Below are positions 52,671 to 62,170 of a stretch of DNA of 64,000 nt, piece by piece. The notes under the pieces are model-generated. The model saw only the letters and a program-made list of their open reading frames with translations, made no database searches and had not been told where the DNA came from. The position numbers were made by a program, and so were the translations under genes. Each line of letters begins with the position of its first letter. The stretch's first letter is position 1. The stretch is from Acidimicrobiales bacterium (GTDB lineage Bacteria; Actinomycetota; Acidimicrobiia; Acidimicrobiales; Palsa-688). The stretch lies in contig DATLUM010000050.1 of the NCBI GenBank assembly GCA_035533095.1, positions 62,001 through 126,000 of the forward strand, given 5' to 3'.

Positions 52671-52692
52671 GAACCGCCCCTGCGGGCGGTTC
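52671..52692. terminator. Second hairpin in the proS-rimP gap
   Basis: GAACCGCCC-CTGC-GGGCGGTTC is a perfect 9-bp stem with a 4-base loop, no T-run. With the adjacent terminator it gives a strongly structured region of about 70 bases between proS and the nusA operon. Confidence 0.5.
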
Positions 52693-52735
52693 ACTCGAGT
52701 ATAGCCGCCGGCAGCCCGCCGGCCTCTGCCGAGGA

Positions 52736-54142
52736 TCAGTAAGCCCTGCCCACTACGGCCTGCAGGCCCACCTCGTCGTCGGACTCGGCCAGCCCCCCGT
52801 CAGCAAGCTGCAGGCAGCGGACCGTCAGGCTCGACGTCGCCAGCTCGAGCTCCCCCGCTTCACCTACCTCGCCCCAGGGGACCACCGCGAACCCCGAGCC
52901 CGCCGCCTCGACAGCCTCCCCGAGGGTGGCGACCGACTCGGTACGCGCCGCGCGCGCCGCCTCCGCCTCGGCGAACAACGCCTGCTGCGCCTGGGCCAGA
53001 GCTGCCCTCGCCGCTTCGGCCGCAGCCGTGACGGCCACCGGCTTCTTCTCCTGGGTATCGCGGCGCACGAGCGTCACCCGCCCCTCGGCGAGATCCCTCG
53101 GCCCGACCTCCACCCGCACCGGCACTCCCTTCAACTCCCAGTCCACCGACCTCCGGCCAAACGACATCCCCACCCGTTCGTCCACCCTCACCCTCACTCC
53201 CGCCTGCCGCAGCTCCGCCGCGATCGCTTCGGAGGCCGTGCGCACACCCTCGTCTTCGCGTACGACGAGCACAACCACCTCGACAGGCGCGAGCTTCGGT
53301 GGCAGGCGCAGGCCGGCGTCGTCGCCGTGGCACATGATCAGCGCGCCGACGAGCCGCGTCGACACGCCCCACGACGTCTGCCACGCGTATTCGAGCGAAC
53401 CCGACTCGGAGGAGAACTGGATGCCGAAAGCCTTGGCGAAGTTCTGGCCGAGCTCGTGGCTGGTGCCCATCTGCAGCGCCTTGCCGTCGCCCATCATCCC
53501 CTCGCAGGTCCAGGTGCGGATGGCGCCGGCGAAACGCTCCCGCGCGGTCTTGTGACCGGTCAGCACCGGTACGGCCAGCACTTCGTGCATGGTTGAGACG
53601 TAGACGTCGCGCAGGATCCGCAGGGCGTAGGCACGGGCGGCGTCGTAGGTGGCATGCGCGGTGTGCCCTTCCTGCCAGAGGAACTCGCTCGTTCGCAGAA
53701 ACAGACGCGGTCGCAGTTCCCAGCGGACCACGTTGGCCCACTGGTTTATGAGCAGTGGCAGGTCCCGATAACTCTGGATCCACTTGGCGAAGAAGCTGTT
53801 GATGACGGTCTCGCTCGTCGGTCGCACGACGACCGGCTCCTCCAGCTGCTTGCCGCCGCCATGGGTCACGACGGCGAGCTCGGGGCTGAAACCCTCGACG
53901 TGCTCCGCCTCGCGATGCAGGTACGACTCCGGGATGAACAGTGGGAAGTACGCGTTGTCGGCGCCGGCCTCCTTGATCCGGGCATCCAGCTCGGCCTGCA
54001 TCCGCTCCCAGATGGCGTAACCCCACGGGCGGATCACCATCGTGCCGCGGACGGGCCCGTTGTCGGCGAGCTCGGCCTGGGTGATGACGTCCTGGTACCA
54101 GCGGGGGAAGTCTTTGTCCCGGGGTGTCAGCGGGGATGCCAT
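52736..54142 (-). CDS. proS: Prolyl-tRNA synthetase, eukaryote/archaeal-like type
   Basis: A 468-residue class II synthetase without the bacterial editing insertion, of the archaeal/eukaryotic (ProS type 3) form, ending in the typical C-terminal Tyr (VGRAY). Motif 2 is VRWELRPRLFLRTSEFLWQEGH (listed by its RTSEFLWQEGHT core), motif 3 region WGVSTRLVGALIMCHGDDAGL; anticodon-binding domain follows (VRVEVGPRDLAEGRVTLVRR). ATG 54142 is preferred to TTG 54148. No trans-editing protein is visible nearby. Confidence 0.93.
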   Translation of the reverse strand: MASPLTPRDKDFPRWYQDVITQAELADNGPVRGTMVIRPWGYAIWERMQAELDARIKEAGADNAYFPLFIPESYLHREAEHVEGFSPELAVVTHGGGKQLEEPVVVRPTSETVINSFFAKWIQSYRDLPLLINQWANVVRWELRPRLFLRTSEFLWQEGHTAHATYDAARAYALRILRDVYVSTMHEVLAVPVLTGHKTARERFAGAIRTWTCEGMMGDGKALQMGTSHELGQNFAKAFGIQFSSESGSLEYAWQTSWGVSTRLVGALIMCHGDDAGLRLPPKLAPVEVVVLVVREDEGVRTASEAIAAELRQAGVRVRVDERVGMSFGRRSVDWELKGVPVRVEVGPRDLAEGRVTLVRRDTQEKKPVAVTAAAEAARAALAQAQQALFAEAEAARAARTESVATLGEAVEAAGSGFAVVPWGEVGEAGELELATSSLTVRCLQLADGGLAESDDEVGLQAVVGRAY

Positions 54143-54200
54143 GACCAAAGAAGCTACGAGAAAGCGAAGAAGCTACGGGAAAAGAGCGGCCGTGGGGCGT

Positions 54201-55457
54201 TCAGAAGCCAGTGACGGTCGAGGGGGCGGGAGCGGCTGCGAAGAGTCTGTTGGCCGTCGCGATGCTCCCGGGCGTCAACTCCTCCACGAGGCCGGCCGCT
54301 GCGAGCGTCGTCGCGCTTGCCCCGCCGAGGTAGAGCGATCCGAGCGTGGTCACGCTGAGGCAGATGTCCGCCGGTGCAGTCGCTTTGGCTCTCGCGCAAT
54401 GCGCTCCGTGCGGCCCGGCTTCTAGCGACCACGCCCCGATCGCCGGGTCTTCGCCGGCCGTGTCGTCGGGGAGCACATCGATCGTGAGCTGCGCCTCGGT
54501 GCTGTACCCGCGTGCTGTCAACGCACCAGGGACATCGAGGATCCGGAGATGGAGGCGGTCGTACACCGCCTTGGTCTGTAACTGCCGCGGGTCGGCAAGG
54601 CGCCAGCGGACCGGCTCGTCGAGCGGGCGCCGGCGGAAGGTCACGTGACCGATGAGATCGAGGTCGAGCACGAACCGCCAGAGCGCCGCCTGCACCCCGG
54701 GGTCGGCCGCCGCGACCTCCTCGACGACGACCTCGGCCCGCTCGCCCCTCAGAATGTCGGCGTCGCGCTTGGCCCGGTAGCCCACGTACCCGTCCTCGGT
54801 CGCGGCGAAGAAGAGGCCGCTCGCACCGTGCCGGTCTGTCGGCTTGTCGGCGAGCACCTCCTCCCAGAACTCGGGTGTCCGGTTCGGCTCGCCCGCGCGA
54901 GCGGTCCTTGCCGTGTCGAACAGCGTGGGCAGGATCTTGGCCGCCTCGAAGTGATCGATCAGCCGGATGTCTCGCGGGGCCGGGTTCGCCTTGAACGCGG
55001 AGCGAGACGAGTCGATCCGGTACTCCGCCGAATCGCTCGCGAGCCCGAACCCGAAGCGGCCGTAGATGATCGACTCGGACGCGATCAGGCCCGCGAGCGG
55101 CTCACCTCTTTCACGGCAGTCGTCGAGCATCCTCGACATCATCTGGGTCAGCAGGCCCCGCCGGCGGTGGGTCGGATGAATTCCGACGGCGGTGACGCCT
55201 CCCATCCGGACGATCGGGCAGGCTCGACCAGGCGACGCGGGAACGGTGAGGTCCATCGTGCGTACGCCGCCGTTACCAACGAACTGCCCGCGGTCCTCCG
55301 CCACCCACATGCGCTCGGTCTCGAGGCGTGCGGCCCTCGGCTGATCTGCGGCGTCGTCCTCAGCAGAGCCCGTGTTCGGATCCAGGAACGGCACCCGCAC
55401 CGATTTGAGGAACGCGGTCTCTTCCCCGGGTTGTAGGCGTCTCAGGGTCACTGGCAT
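54201..55457 (-). CDS. Eis-like GNAT N-acetyltransferase
   Basis: A 418-residue protein of the Eis plan: N-terminal GNAT domain with acetyl-CoA loop VGIHPTHRRRGLLTQMM, a second cryptic GNAT domain, and an SCP2-like C-terminal domain ending in Phe (VTGF), whose terminal carboxylate is catalytic in Eis. LIASESIIYGRFGFGLAS carries the conserved Tyr. Eis enzymes acetylate amines of aminoglycosides and peptides; the natural substrate here is unknown. ATG 55457. Confidence 0.88.
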   Translation of the reverse strand: MPVTLRRLQPGEETAFLKSVRVPFLDPNTGSAEDDAADQPRAARLETERMWVAEDRGQFVGNGGVRTMDLTVPASPGRACPIVRMGGVTAVGIHPTHRRRGLLTQMMSRMLDDCRERGEPLAGLIASESIIYGRFGFGLASDSAEYRIDSSRSAFKANPAPRDIRLIDHFEAAKILPTLFDTARTARAGEPNRTPEFWEEVLADKPTDRHGASGLFFAATEDGYVGYRAKRDADILRGERAEVVVEEVAAADPGVQAALWRFVLDLDLIGHVTFRRRPLDEPVRWRLADPRQLQTKAVYDRLHLRILDVPGALTARGYSTEAQLTIDVLPDDTAGEDPAIGAWSLEAGPHGAHCARAKATAPADICLSVTTLGSLYLGGASATTLAAAGLVEELTPGSIATANRLFAAAPAPSTVTGF

Positions 55458-55572
55458 ATGTCCAGTGTTGCGCCCCGCCGGGGGGCGCCGCAGCCGATTT
55501 CCTACTGCCGGCGTGCCGCCAGTCCCCCGCCGGCGTGCCGCCCCTATTCCCGCCGGCCGCCAGCGAGGAACT

Positions 55573-55611
55573 GGGTAGCTTTACTATCCCCGGAGGATAC
55601 TCAGGCTACCC
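55573..55611. terminator. Hairpin after ispG
   Basis: GGGTAGC (55573-55579) and GCTACCC (55605-55611), with inner TATCC/GGATA, form a long interrupted stem starting 3 bases past the ispG stop. No long T-run. It probably terminates ispG. The remainder of the 156-base gap has two direct copies of GCCGGCGTGCCGCC (around 55507 and 55530) and no clear promoter. Confidence 0.6.
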
Positions 55612-55613
55612 AC

Positions 55614-56879
55614 TCAGGCCTGCGGTGGGTCCGGCTGGTCGCGCAGCCGGCGGTCGATGAGCTCGACCCGCTCCTCGCTGTGGTTGGCGTCGGCACCCTT
55701 GGCGTCCAGGAGAGCGAGGCGGTCCGCTTCGGCTTCGGCAGCGGCGTTCGAGTCGGCAGCGGCGAGGCGTGCCGCGACGCCCTCCTTCACGAGCTTCTCC
55801 GCCTCGTCCACGAGGGCGGAGACCATCTCGTCCTCGGGTACCACCCGCACGATCTGTCCACGTATGAACAGGTGCCCGCGGTGGCGGCCAGCCGCGATCC
55901 CCAGGTCTGCGGATCGCGCCTCACCGGGGCCGTTGACCACGCAGCCCATCACCGCGACCTGCAACGGGATCTCGCGGTTCTCGAGGGCTGCCTGCGCTTC
56001 CTGAGCGACCTTGTACACGTCGATTTCGGCGCGCCCGCAGGCCGGGCATGCGATCAGGTCCACCGATGTGCGCTCGCGCAGGCCCAGTGCTTCGAGCAGC
56101 ACCCGCCCCGCACGCGCTTCCTCCACCGGATCGGCGGTGAGCGAGTAGCGGATGGTGTCGCCGATGCCCTCACACAGCAGGGTGGCTATGCCGGCGGTGG
56201 CTTTGATCGTCCCCGCCGGCGGTGGGCCGGCCTCGGTCACTCCGAGATGCAGCGGATGGTCAGTGACCTCCGAGAGCTGACGGTACGCCTCCACCATCAG
56301 CGGCACGTTCGAGGCCTTGACCGAGATCTTGACGTCGTCGAAGTCGACCTCGGCGAACAGCCCCAACTCGATCTGGGCGGACTCCACCAGTGCCTCGGGG
56401 GTGGCACCGCCGTACTTCTTGTAAAGACGGGGATCGAGCGAACCGGCATTCACGCCTATCCGGACGGGCACGCCGCGGTCCTTGCACTCGCGGGCGACGA
56501 GCTTGATCTCCTCGGGCTTGCGCAGATTGCCGGGGTTGAGCCGCAGGCAGTCGACGCCGGCCTCGAGAGCCGCAAGGGCCATCTCAACGTGGAAGTGGAT
56601 GTCGGCGACGATCGGCACGGGGCTGCGGGGGACGATCCGTGCCAGTCCCTCAGCGGCCTCGCGTTCGTTGCAGGTGCATCGGACGATGTCCGCGCCCGCC
56701 GCCTTGAGGGCGTAGATCTGCGCGAGGGTCCCCTCGACGTCGGCGGTCTTGGTGATCGTCATCGACTGCACGCTGATCGGCGTTCCGCCGCCCACCGCCA
56801 CCTGCCGGCGCGCGTCGGGGCCGACCAGGAGCCGGCGGGTCTGGCGCCTCGGGTAGCGCGACTCGGCGTCGGTCTTCAT
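55614..56879 (-). CDS. ispG: 4-hydroxy-3-methylbut-2-enyl-diphosphate synthase (flavodoxin)
   Basis: A 421-residue MEP-pathway enzyme. N-terminal barrel: VAVGGGTPISVQSMT, IVRCTCNEREAAEGL, VADIHFHVEMALAAL, LRLNPGNLR. C-terminal [4Fe-4S] part: Cys in IACPACGRAEID and GCVVNGPGEARSADLG. Catalyses reductive ring opening of MEcPP to HMBPP. Its C-terminus carries a longer charged helix. With dxr in the same block, two MEP steps are clustered. Confidence 0.96.
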   Translation of the reverse strand: MKTDAESRYPRRQTRRLLVGPDARRQVAVGGGTPISVQSMTITKTADVEGTLAQIYALKAAGADIVRCTCNEREAAEGLARIVPRSPVPIVADIHFHVEMALAALEAGVDCLRLNPGNLRKPEEIKLVARECKDRGVPVRIGVNAGSLDPRLYKKYGGATPEALVESAQIELGLFAEVDFDDVKISVKASNVPLMVEAYRQLSEVTDHPLHLGVTEAGPPPAGTIKATAGIATLLCEGIGDTIRYSLTADPVEEARAGRVLLEALGLRERTSVDLIACPACGRAEIDVYKVAQEAQAALENREIPLQVAVMGCVVNGPGEARSADLGIAAGRHRGHLFIRGQIVRVVPEDEMVSALVDEAEKLVKEGVAARLAAADSNAAAEAEADRLALLDAKGADANHSEERVELIDRRLRDQPDPPQA

Positions 56880-56968
56880 ACGGCCCCGAGCCTACCGGGC
56901 CCGCAGCGCCGAACCCGGGCCGCGACGGCCTCGGACGGTGTGCAGGCAGCGTCGGGCGCTCCCCTCAC

Positions 56969-58336
56969 TCAAGCGGCGAGGTCGCGGAGGTCGAGGAAGA
57001 GCGCCGTGAGCCCGAGGAAGAGGATCAGCCCGATGCCGAGGTAGAACAGCGGGAGCATCCGGGACACGTCGGCTCGGTAGCGCCGGCCGGGTCTACTGCG
57101 CACCCCTTCGTAGAGCGCGACGACCACGTGCCCGCCGTCGAGGGGGAACAGCGGGATGAGGTTGAAGATCCCGAGTGACAGGTTGATGACCGCCACCAGC
57201 CACAACACGATGGGCATGCCGCTCTGTCCGGCCTGGTGCAGCAACCGGACGACGCCGACGGGAGATTCGAAGCGGACGCCGGAGCTCCCGCTGTCAGCAG
57301 CCTTCTGGTTCGTGAGCATGTGCAGGTACGAGCTGATGCCATGGAAGCTGAACAAGTGACCGAAGGCGTCGACCGTCTTCGCCGACACTTGCACCCAAGC
57401 GCCGCCGGCACGGCTCACGGACTCGCCGAGGCTCGAGTGGATGACGACGCTCGGTGCGATGCCGAGGAATCCGACCGGCGCTGCGTTCTTGCCGGCGGGC
57501 GGGAGCGCGGGGGCGTTGGGGCCGGCGAGGGTGACGTCGTTGCGGTTGACCGGCACGGGATAGAGGTGGACGAAGGATCCGTGACGATCGACGGTCACGT
57601 CGAGACGGCGGCCGGCATGGCTCTGGATGTAGTCGGTGAGCTGCGTCCAGGAGGCGAAGTGGTGCCCGTCGACCGCGACGATCCTGTCTCCCAGGTGGAA
57701 CCCGGCTTTCTGCGCTGGACTGGCACCTGTGGTGAGACCGTCGATCTCGACGATGGGACTCGACGCGGGAAGTGCCGAGGGGGAAGCGAGGTAGTTGCCG
57801 GCGTCGCCGGTCCAGAAGAACATGGCGAACAGGACGGCAAACGCGATGAGGAAGTGCATGCTGGACCCTGCAAGCGCGACCGAAAGGCGGCGCCAGAGCC
57901 GCGCCTGCCTGTAGGTGCGCGGCTCGTCGGCCGGGTCGACCTCTTCGAGGTTGTTCATCCCGATGATCCGGCAGTAGCCCCCGATCGGCAGCGCCTTCAC
58001 GCCGTACTCAGTCTCGCCCTTCTGGACCGACCAGAGGCGCGGGCCGAAACCTACGAAGAACTGGGTGACCTTCATGCCCGCCGCCTTGGCGGTGATGAAG
58101 TGACCGAACTCGTGGGCGATGATGCAGGCCACGAGCCCGAGGACGAGCAGAACCGTCTCACCGGCGCCAGCAGCGAAGCCGAGCGCGATGACGATCGCGA
58201 CGGCGATCGCCAACCGCAGGAGCGCTCTGCTCTGGGAGGGCAACTCCGGCTCGGGCTCCTCGGGTTGCCGGCGTGTCGCCAGGCCCAGAGGGTCCGCTTC
58301 GAGGGCTTGGCGCCAGCCTCCTCGAACGTCGGTCAC
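56969..58336 (-). CDS. Site-2 intramembrane zinc metalloprotease (RseP/Rip1-like, M50)
   Basis: A 455-residue membrane protease. After a hydrophilic start, TM1 and TM2 carry HEFGH (ACIIAHEFGHFITAKAAG); the GFGPRLWSVQKGETEYGVKALPIGGY loop, a PDZ domain (SPAQKAGFHLGDRIVAVDG) and the third zinc ligand region NLIPLFPLDGGHVV are all present. It cleaves anti-sigma factors or signal peptides in the membrane. GTG 58336 start; dxr ends 12 bases upstream. Confidence 0.93.
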   Translation of the reverse strand: MTDVRGGWRQALEADPLGLATRRQPEEPEPELPSQSRALLRLAIAVAIVIALGFAAGAGETVLLVLGLVACIIAHEFGHFITAKAAGMKVTQFFVGFGPRLWSVQKGETEYGVKALPIGGYCRIIGMNNLEEVDPADEPRTYRQARLWRRLSVALAGSSMHFLIAFAVLFAMFFWTGDAGNYLASPSALPASSPIVEIDGLTTGASPAQKAGFHLGDRIVAVDGHHFASWTQLTDYIQSHAGRRLDVTVDRHGSFVHLYPVPVNRNDVTLAGPNAPALPPAGKNAAPVGFLGIAPSVVIHSSLGESVSRAGGAWVQVSAKTVDAFGHLFSFHGISSYLHMLTNQKAADSGSSGVRFESPVGVVRLLHQAGQSGMPIVLWLVAVINLSLGIFNLIPLFPLDGGHVVVALYEGVRSRPGRRYRADVSRMLPLFYLGIGLILFLGLTALFLDLRDLAA

Positions 58337-58347
58337 GGCTTCGCCAT

Positions 58348-59604
58348 TCAACCCGGGCGGGGCCCCAACCCCGCCCTCCTCCCCAGCGTTGGGGCTCCAA
58401 CCCCACGCCGGGCTGTCACAGCGGCGAGGCGCCCGATCGCCGCCTCGGCCATCTCGCGACCCCCCCGATCCGCGTCCAGTACGTCCTCGACCGTAAGGGG
58501 CTCGCGTCCGGGGCACTCGTCGAGCGCGGCCGCGATGACGTCCGGGATGTCAACCCACCGGATGCGCCGCTCCAAGAAAGCGGCGACAGCAACCTCGTTG
58601 GCGCCGTTGAGCCACGCCGGCGCGGTGGCTCCCGCGCGCCCCGCCCGGTACGCCAAGCCGAGGCAGGGAAACGCTTCCAGATCGGGGGTCTCGAACTCGA
58701 GCGCCGGGAGAGTCGCCCAGTCGATGCCCCCGAAGGGAACGGCGAGCCGGTCGGGATAGGCAAGCGCGTACCCGATGGGTAAGCGCATGTCCGGCAGAGA
58801 GAGCTGCGCGATCGTGGCGCCGTCGGTCGTTTCGATCATCGAGTGAACCACTGACTGAGGGTGGACGACGACGTCGATTCGGTCGTAACCCACGCCGAAC
58901 AGTTCGTGCGCCTCGATGACCTCCAGACCCTTGTTCATCAACGTCGACGAATCGATCGTGATCTTCGGGCCCATGCTCCACGTGGGGTGGGCGAGGGCGT
59001 CCTCGACGGTCACCTCTGCAAGTGATTGGCGGGTTCGCCCTCGAAACGGCCCCCCGCTGGCAGTGAGCACGATCCGCTTCAATGGCATCGAGGGCGTGTC
59101 AGGCAACGCGGCCATCTCTTTTTCCGACAACAACGACCGCAAGCACTGATGCACAGCGCAGTGCTCGGAATCGACCGGTACGATCTCCGCCCCTGCAGTC
59201 CGACGAGCCGCCTGCACCACGGGACCGCCGGCTATCAGCGACTCCTTGTTCGCCAGCGCGAGACGGCAGCCCGCGTTCAGCGCGGCGAGCGTCACCGGCA
59301 GGCCGGCGAATCCGACCACGCCGTTCACGACCACATCGGCGACGGATGCGATAGCCGCCAGCGAGTCGCGGCCCGCAAGAACCTCCGTGCCGGGGGGCAC
59401 AGAGCCTCTCAACTCTCCGGCCAACGACTCGTCGGCGATCGCAACCACCTTCGGCTTGAACTCGCGCGCCTGCTCTGCAAGCCGAGCAACCGACGATGCC
59501 GCGCCGATCGCGACCACCTCGTAGTCCCCGGGCTCCGCTCTGATCACATCGAGAGCCTGAGTGCCGATCGAACCCGTGGACCCCACGAGGCTCACAGAGC
59601 GCAT
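58348..59604 (-). CDS. dxr: 1-deoxy-D-xylulose 5-phosphate reductoisomerase
   Basis: A 418-residue enzyme converting DXP to MEP. NADPH loop LVGSTGSIGTQALDV, LANKESLIAGG, metal/substrate EIVPVDSEHCAVHQCL, LTASGGPFRG, WSMGPKITIDSSTLMNKGLE and HPQSVVHSMIE are all clear. The last ~20 residues (about RGVGAPTLGRRAGLGPRPG) lie past the family's normal end and are encoded by the dispersed repeat copy B. ATG 59604; 5 bases after cdsA. Confidence 0.95.
   Translation of the reverse strand: MRSVSLVGSTGSIGTQALDVIRAEPGDYEVVAIGAASSVARLAEQAREFKPKVVAIADESLAGELRGSVPPGTEVLAGRDSLAAIASVADVVVNGVVGFAGLPVTLAALNAGCRLALANKESLIAGGPVVQAARRTAGAEIVPVDSEHCAVHQCLRSLLSEKEMAALPDTPSMPLKRIVLTASGGPFRGRTRQSLAEVTVEDALAHPTWSMGPKITIDSSTLMNKGLEVIEAHELFGVGYDRIDVVVHPQSVVHSMIETTDGATIAQLSLPDMRLPIGYALAYPDRLAVPFGGIDWATLPALEFETPDLEAFPCLGLAYRAGRAGATAPAWLNGANEVAVAAFLERRIRWVDIPDVIAAALDECPGREPLTVEDVLDADRGGREMAEAAIGRLAAVTARRGVGAPTLGRRAGLGPRPG
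58352..58412 (-). repeat. Dispersed ~60-bp GC-rich repeat, copy B, forming the end of dxr
   Basis: Reverse complement aligns with 9064-9123 at about 49 of 60 positions by eye with one gap, sharing CGGGGTTGGGGCCCCG exactly. It can fold (GTTGGGGCTCCAACC and CGGGGTTGGGGCCCCG). It ends 4 bases before the dxr stop, so the element supplies the last ~20 Dxr residues. Copy A is intergenic and sits in the opposite orientation relative to its gene. Confidence 0.7.
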
Positions 59605-59609
59605 GCGAG

Positions 59610-61559
59610 CTATTTGACGATGCTGAACAGGGTGGCCACGTAGAACGCGGCCGGAAGCGCCAGCAATACAGAGTCGAACCGATCCAGCAGACCGCCATGG
59701 CCGGGCAGCACGGTGCCCGCGTCCTTGATTCCGATGTCACGCTTGACCATCGACTCGAAGAGGTCTCCGAGCGGTGCGGCGACCCCGACGACGATGCCGA
59801 GCACCAAACCGTGCTTCATGCCTCCCCAAGGCGCCAGCTCTTTGCCGATGATCGCGCCGGCGACGATCGCAGCGATCAACCCCCCCGTGAACCCCTCGAC
59901 GGTCTTGCCCGGGCTGACATTGGGGGCCATAGCTTTGCTTCCGACAGAGCGGCCGACCATGAAGGCCACGATGTCAGCCACCACGGCGACGATCACGGCG
60001 CCAAGGAACAGGCCCTTGCCCTGGTGGGCTCTCAACATCAGGGACGAGTACGAACCAAATACCGCGACCCACACGAAGGTCATTGTCGTGACCGCGGCGT
60101 TGCTCACAGGCCGCGCTTCTACGATGCCCATCAAGTACCACGTCATGGCCCCGGCGAATACCAGGATGACGCCGAGAGGAAGCGCTTCGATCCCCTTCCA
60201 GTACGCGCCGAGCACGACGCCAACCGTGGCCACGAGCCCGAGCAGCGTTGCGGGCTTGAACCCGGAACGTTGAAGCATCCCGTACGCCTCTGCGGCTGCT
60301 GCGGTTATCACGACAGCCGCTAGGACGATGAGCGCTTTCGAACCGATCGCGTATGCGATGGCGAGGAGGACGATCAATCCGATGCCGACGACGATGCGGC
60401 TGGGAAGGTCGTCGCGTCCACGTCCACCGTCGTTGCGGCCCGGCGCCGCCGGAATTCCGCGCTCGACGCCTCGACGGCTCGACGCGCTCCTCGAATGGCG
60501 GCCACGCGAAGAGGTGACGGCCGCCGCGCGCCCTCTCACCGGCTCGGGCTCGAATTCGTCGAAGTCGGCGAGCGGCACAGCACCTGTGCGTTCGGCCTCG
60601 ACGCGCTCGAAGTCCTCGTCAAACGAGTAGAGGTCCGAGTGCTCGGCCCTCGACTGGTCCAAAGCCCCGGTCGGCTCCACGTCAGAAGCAAGCTCCGACA
60701 GCTCACCCATGTCGTCCCAGTCGCCGGCGTCGTCGCGCCAGCGGGTCACGCGGGTGCCCAACGCCTGCCAGGCAGCGAGGTCGTCCTCCTCGCCGGCGTC
60801 GTCCTCCCCGATGAAAATCCGGGGAACCTCGCCCGTGGGCGGATCGGTCCAGTGCGGCAACTCGGTCCCACCGGTCACGGTCAGGCCCCCTTCTTGTTCA
60901 CGTTGTGCAGGCGTTTCGGGAGTCCCCGGCTCGGTCCGTCGTTCCCGGCCGGCCGGCGTGGAGTCCGGGGGTTCCCCCTCATCGGCTGCGGAGTACCGCG
61001 GCCGGGGCGGCTCAGGCGACGGAGCCGACGGGGCTGACCGGGGTGACGGGGCTGTCGGATCCGGCGACTGACCGGTCGACGCCTGCGGCGGGATGAGCAG
61101 TTCGGTCGTGCGCTCGCCGAGCTCCCAGCCCTGATCCTCGTCGCTGGGGCTCCACAGCGGGGCCTGGGACTGCCCGGCCCCCTCCGGCTCGTGCAACGGT
61201 GCACCCGCCTCGGACACCGGTGCGGTCCACCGGCTGTCTGGGCCTTCCGGCTCCTCCGCTCGCGTACGCGGTGTTATCCGGCGGCCGTGGTTGCGTTCCT
61301 CGGAATGGAGGGGAACTGCCACGGGCGGCCGCGGGACCGCAGACGCCGGGTCGATCGAGTCGGGCAGGGGGAAACGGTGCTGCGGCCTGGGGCCCGATGG
61401 CGCAGGCGGAACGTCGCCGAACCTGAGCTCGTCGTCCGGGCGCCGTCCCGCGGCCTCTCCCGCGTCCAGCGCGGCCTGCGCCTCGTCCGCCCGGATGATC
61501 CTCACACCCTCGGCCGGCCGGCGCTCTGACCAGTCCCTCTTGTCTTTGCGCTCGCTCAC
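59610..61559 (-). CDS. cdsA: Phosphatidate cytidylyltransferase (CdsA) with a ~385-residue disordered N-terminal extension
   Basis: 649 residues, more than double the usual ~270. The C-terminal third is a normal CdsA with about 8 membrane segments and the signature [26 protein letters not shown] (core KRDIGIKD). It makes CDP-diacylglycerol. The N-terminal ~385 residues are rich in P, E, D, S and R, with no hydrophobic stretch, and include acidic clusters ([23 protein letters not shown]). GTG 61559 with AGGAGG 7 bases upstream supports that the extension is really translated. Confidence 0.9.
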   Translation of the reverse strand: MSERKDKRDWSERRPAEGVRIIRADEAQAALDAGEAAGRRPDDELRFGDVPPAPSGPRPQHRFPLPDSIDPASAVPRPPVAVPLHSEERNHGRRITPRTRAEEPEGPDSRWTAPVSEAGAPLHEPEGAGQSQAPLWSPSDEDQGWELGERTTELLIPPQASTGQSPDPTAPSPRSAPSAPSPEPPRPRYSAADEGEPPDSTPAGRERRTEPGTPETPAQREQEGGLTVTGGTELPHWTDPPTGEVPRIFIGEDDAGEEDDLAAWQALGTRVTRWRDDAGDWDDMGELSELASDVEPTGALDQSRAEHSDLYSFDEDFERVEAERTGAVPLADFDEFEPEPVRGRAAAVTSSRGRHSRSASSRRGVERGIPAAPGRNDGGRGRDDLPSRIVVGIGLIVLLAIAYAIGSKALIVLAAVVITAAAAEAYGMLQRSGFKPATLLGLVATVGVVLGAYWKGIEALPLGVILVFAGAMTWYLMGIVEARPVSNAAVTTMTFVWVAVFGSYSSLMLRAHQGKGLFLGAVIVAVVADIVAFMVGRSVGSKAMAPNVSPGKTVEGFTGGLIAAIVAGAIIGKELAPWGGMKHGLVLGIVVGVAAPLGDLFESMVKRDIGIKDAGTVLPGHGGLLDRFDSVLLALPAAFYVATLFSIVK

Positions 61560-61600
61560 GGCATTCCTCCTCTTGAGATCGTCCGGACCCAACCCGCGGA

Positions 61601-62170
61601 TCAGACGACCAGAAGCTCTTCCTCTTTGTTGTGCAGCAGACGGTCGATCTCGGTCACGAACTCGTGGGTCACCCTGTCGAGATCCTTTTCCGCCCGTTCC
61701 AGCTCGTCGCTGGAGATGTCGCCGTCCTTTTCGAGTGATTCGAGGTCCTTTCGTGCGGACCTCCTGATGTTGCGGACCGACACCCGCCCCTCTTCCGCCT
61801 TGTGGTGCGCCGCCTTCACGTACTCCTTGCGCCGCTCCTCGGTGAGCGGGGGGAAGTTGAGACGGATCACCGTGCCGTCGTTGTTCGGGTTGACGCCGAG
61901 ATCGGAGTTCTGGATCGCCTTCTCGATCGCCTTCAGCGAACCTTTGTCGTAGGGGGTGATCACGAGCACCTTGGCCTCGGGGACCTGGATCCCGGCCAGC
62001 TGCTGGAGCGGGACTTCGGACCCGTAGTAATCGACCTTCAGCTTCTCGACAAGGGCCGGTGCAGCCCTGCCGGTGCGGATCGAGGAGAACTCGCTGCGGG
62101 TGTGCTCGACAGCCTTGACCATCTTGTCCCGAAGGTCCTCGAGCACGGCTGCGACGTAGTTGTCCTCCAT
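61601..62170 (-). CDS. frr: Ribosome recycling factor
   Basis: A 189-residue factor that, with EF-G, splits post-termination ribosomes. Family motifs: [64 protein letters not shown] and [15 protein letters not shown] 62170 overlaps the pyrH stop by one base (TGATG), so the genes are coupled. Slightly longer than usual at the N-terminus ([13 protein letters not shown]). Confidence 0.96.
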   Translation of the reverse strand: MEDNYVAAVLEDLRDKMVKAVEHTRSEFSSIRTGRAAPALVEKLKVDYYGSEVPLQQLAGIQVPEAKVLVITPYDKGSLKAIEKAIQNSDLGVNPNNDGTVIRLNFPPLTEERRKEYVKAAHHKAEEGRVSVRNIRRSARKDLESLEKDGDISSDELERAEKDLDRVTHEFVTEIDRLLHNKEEELLVV

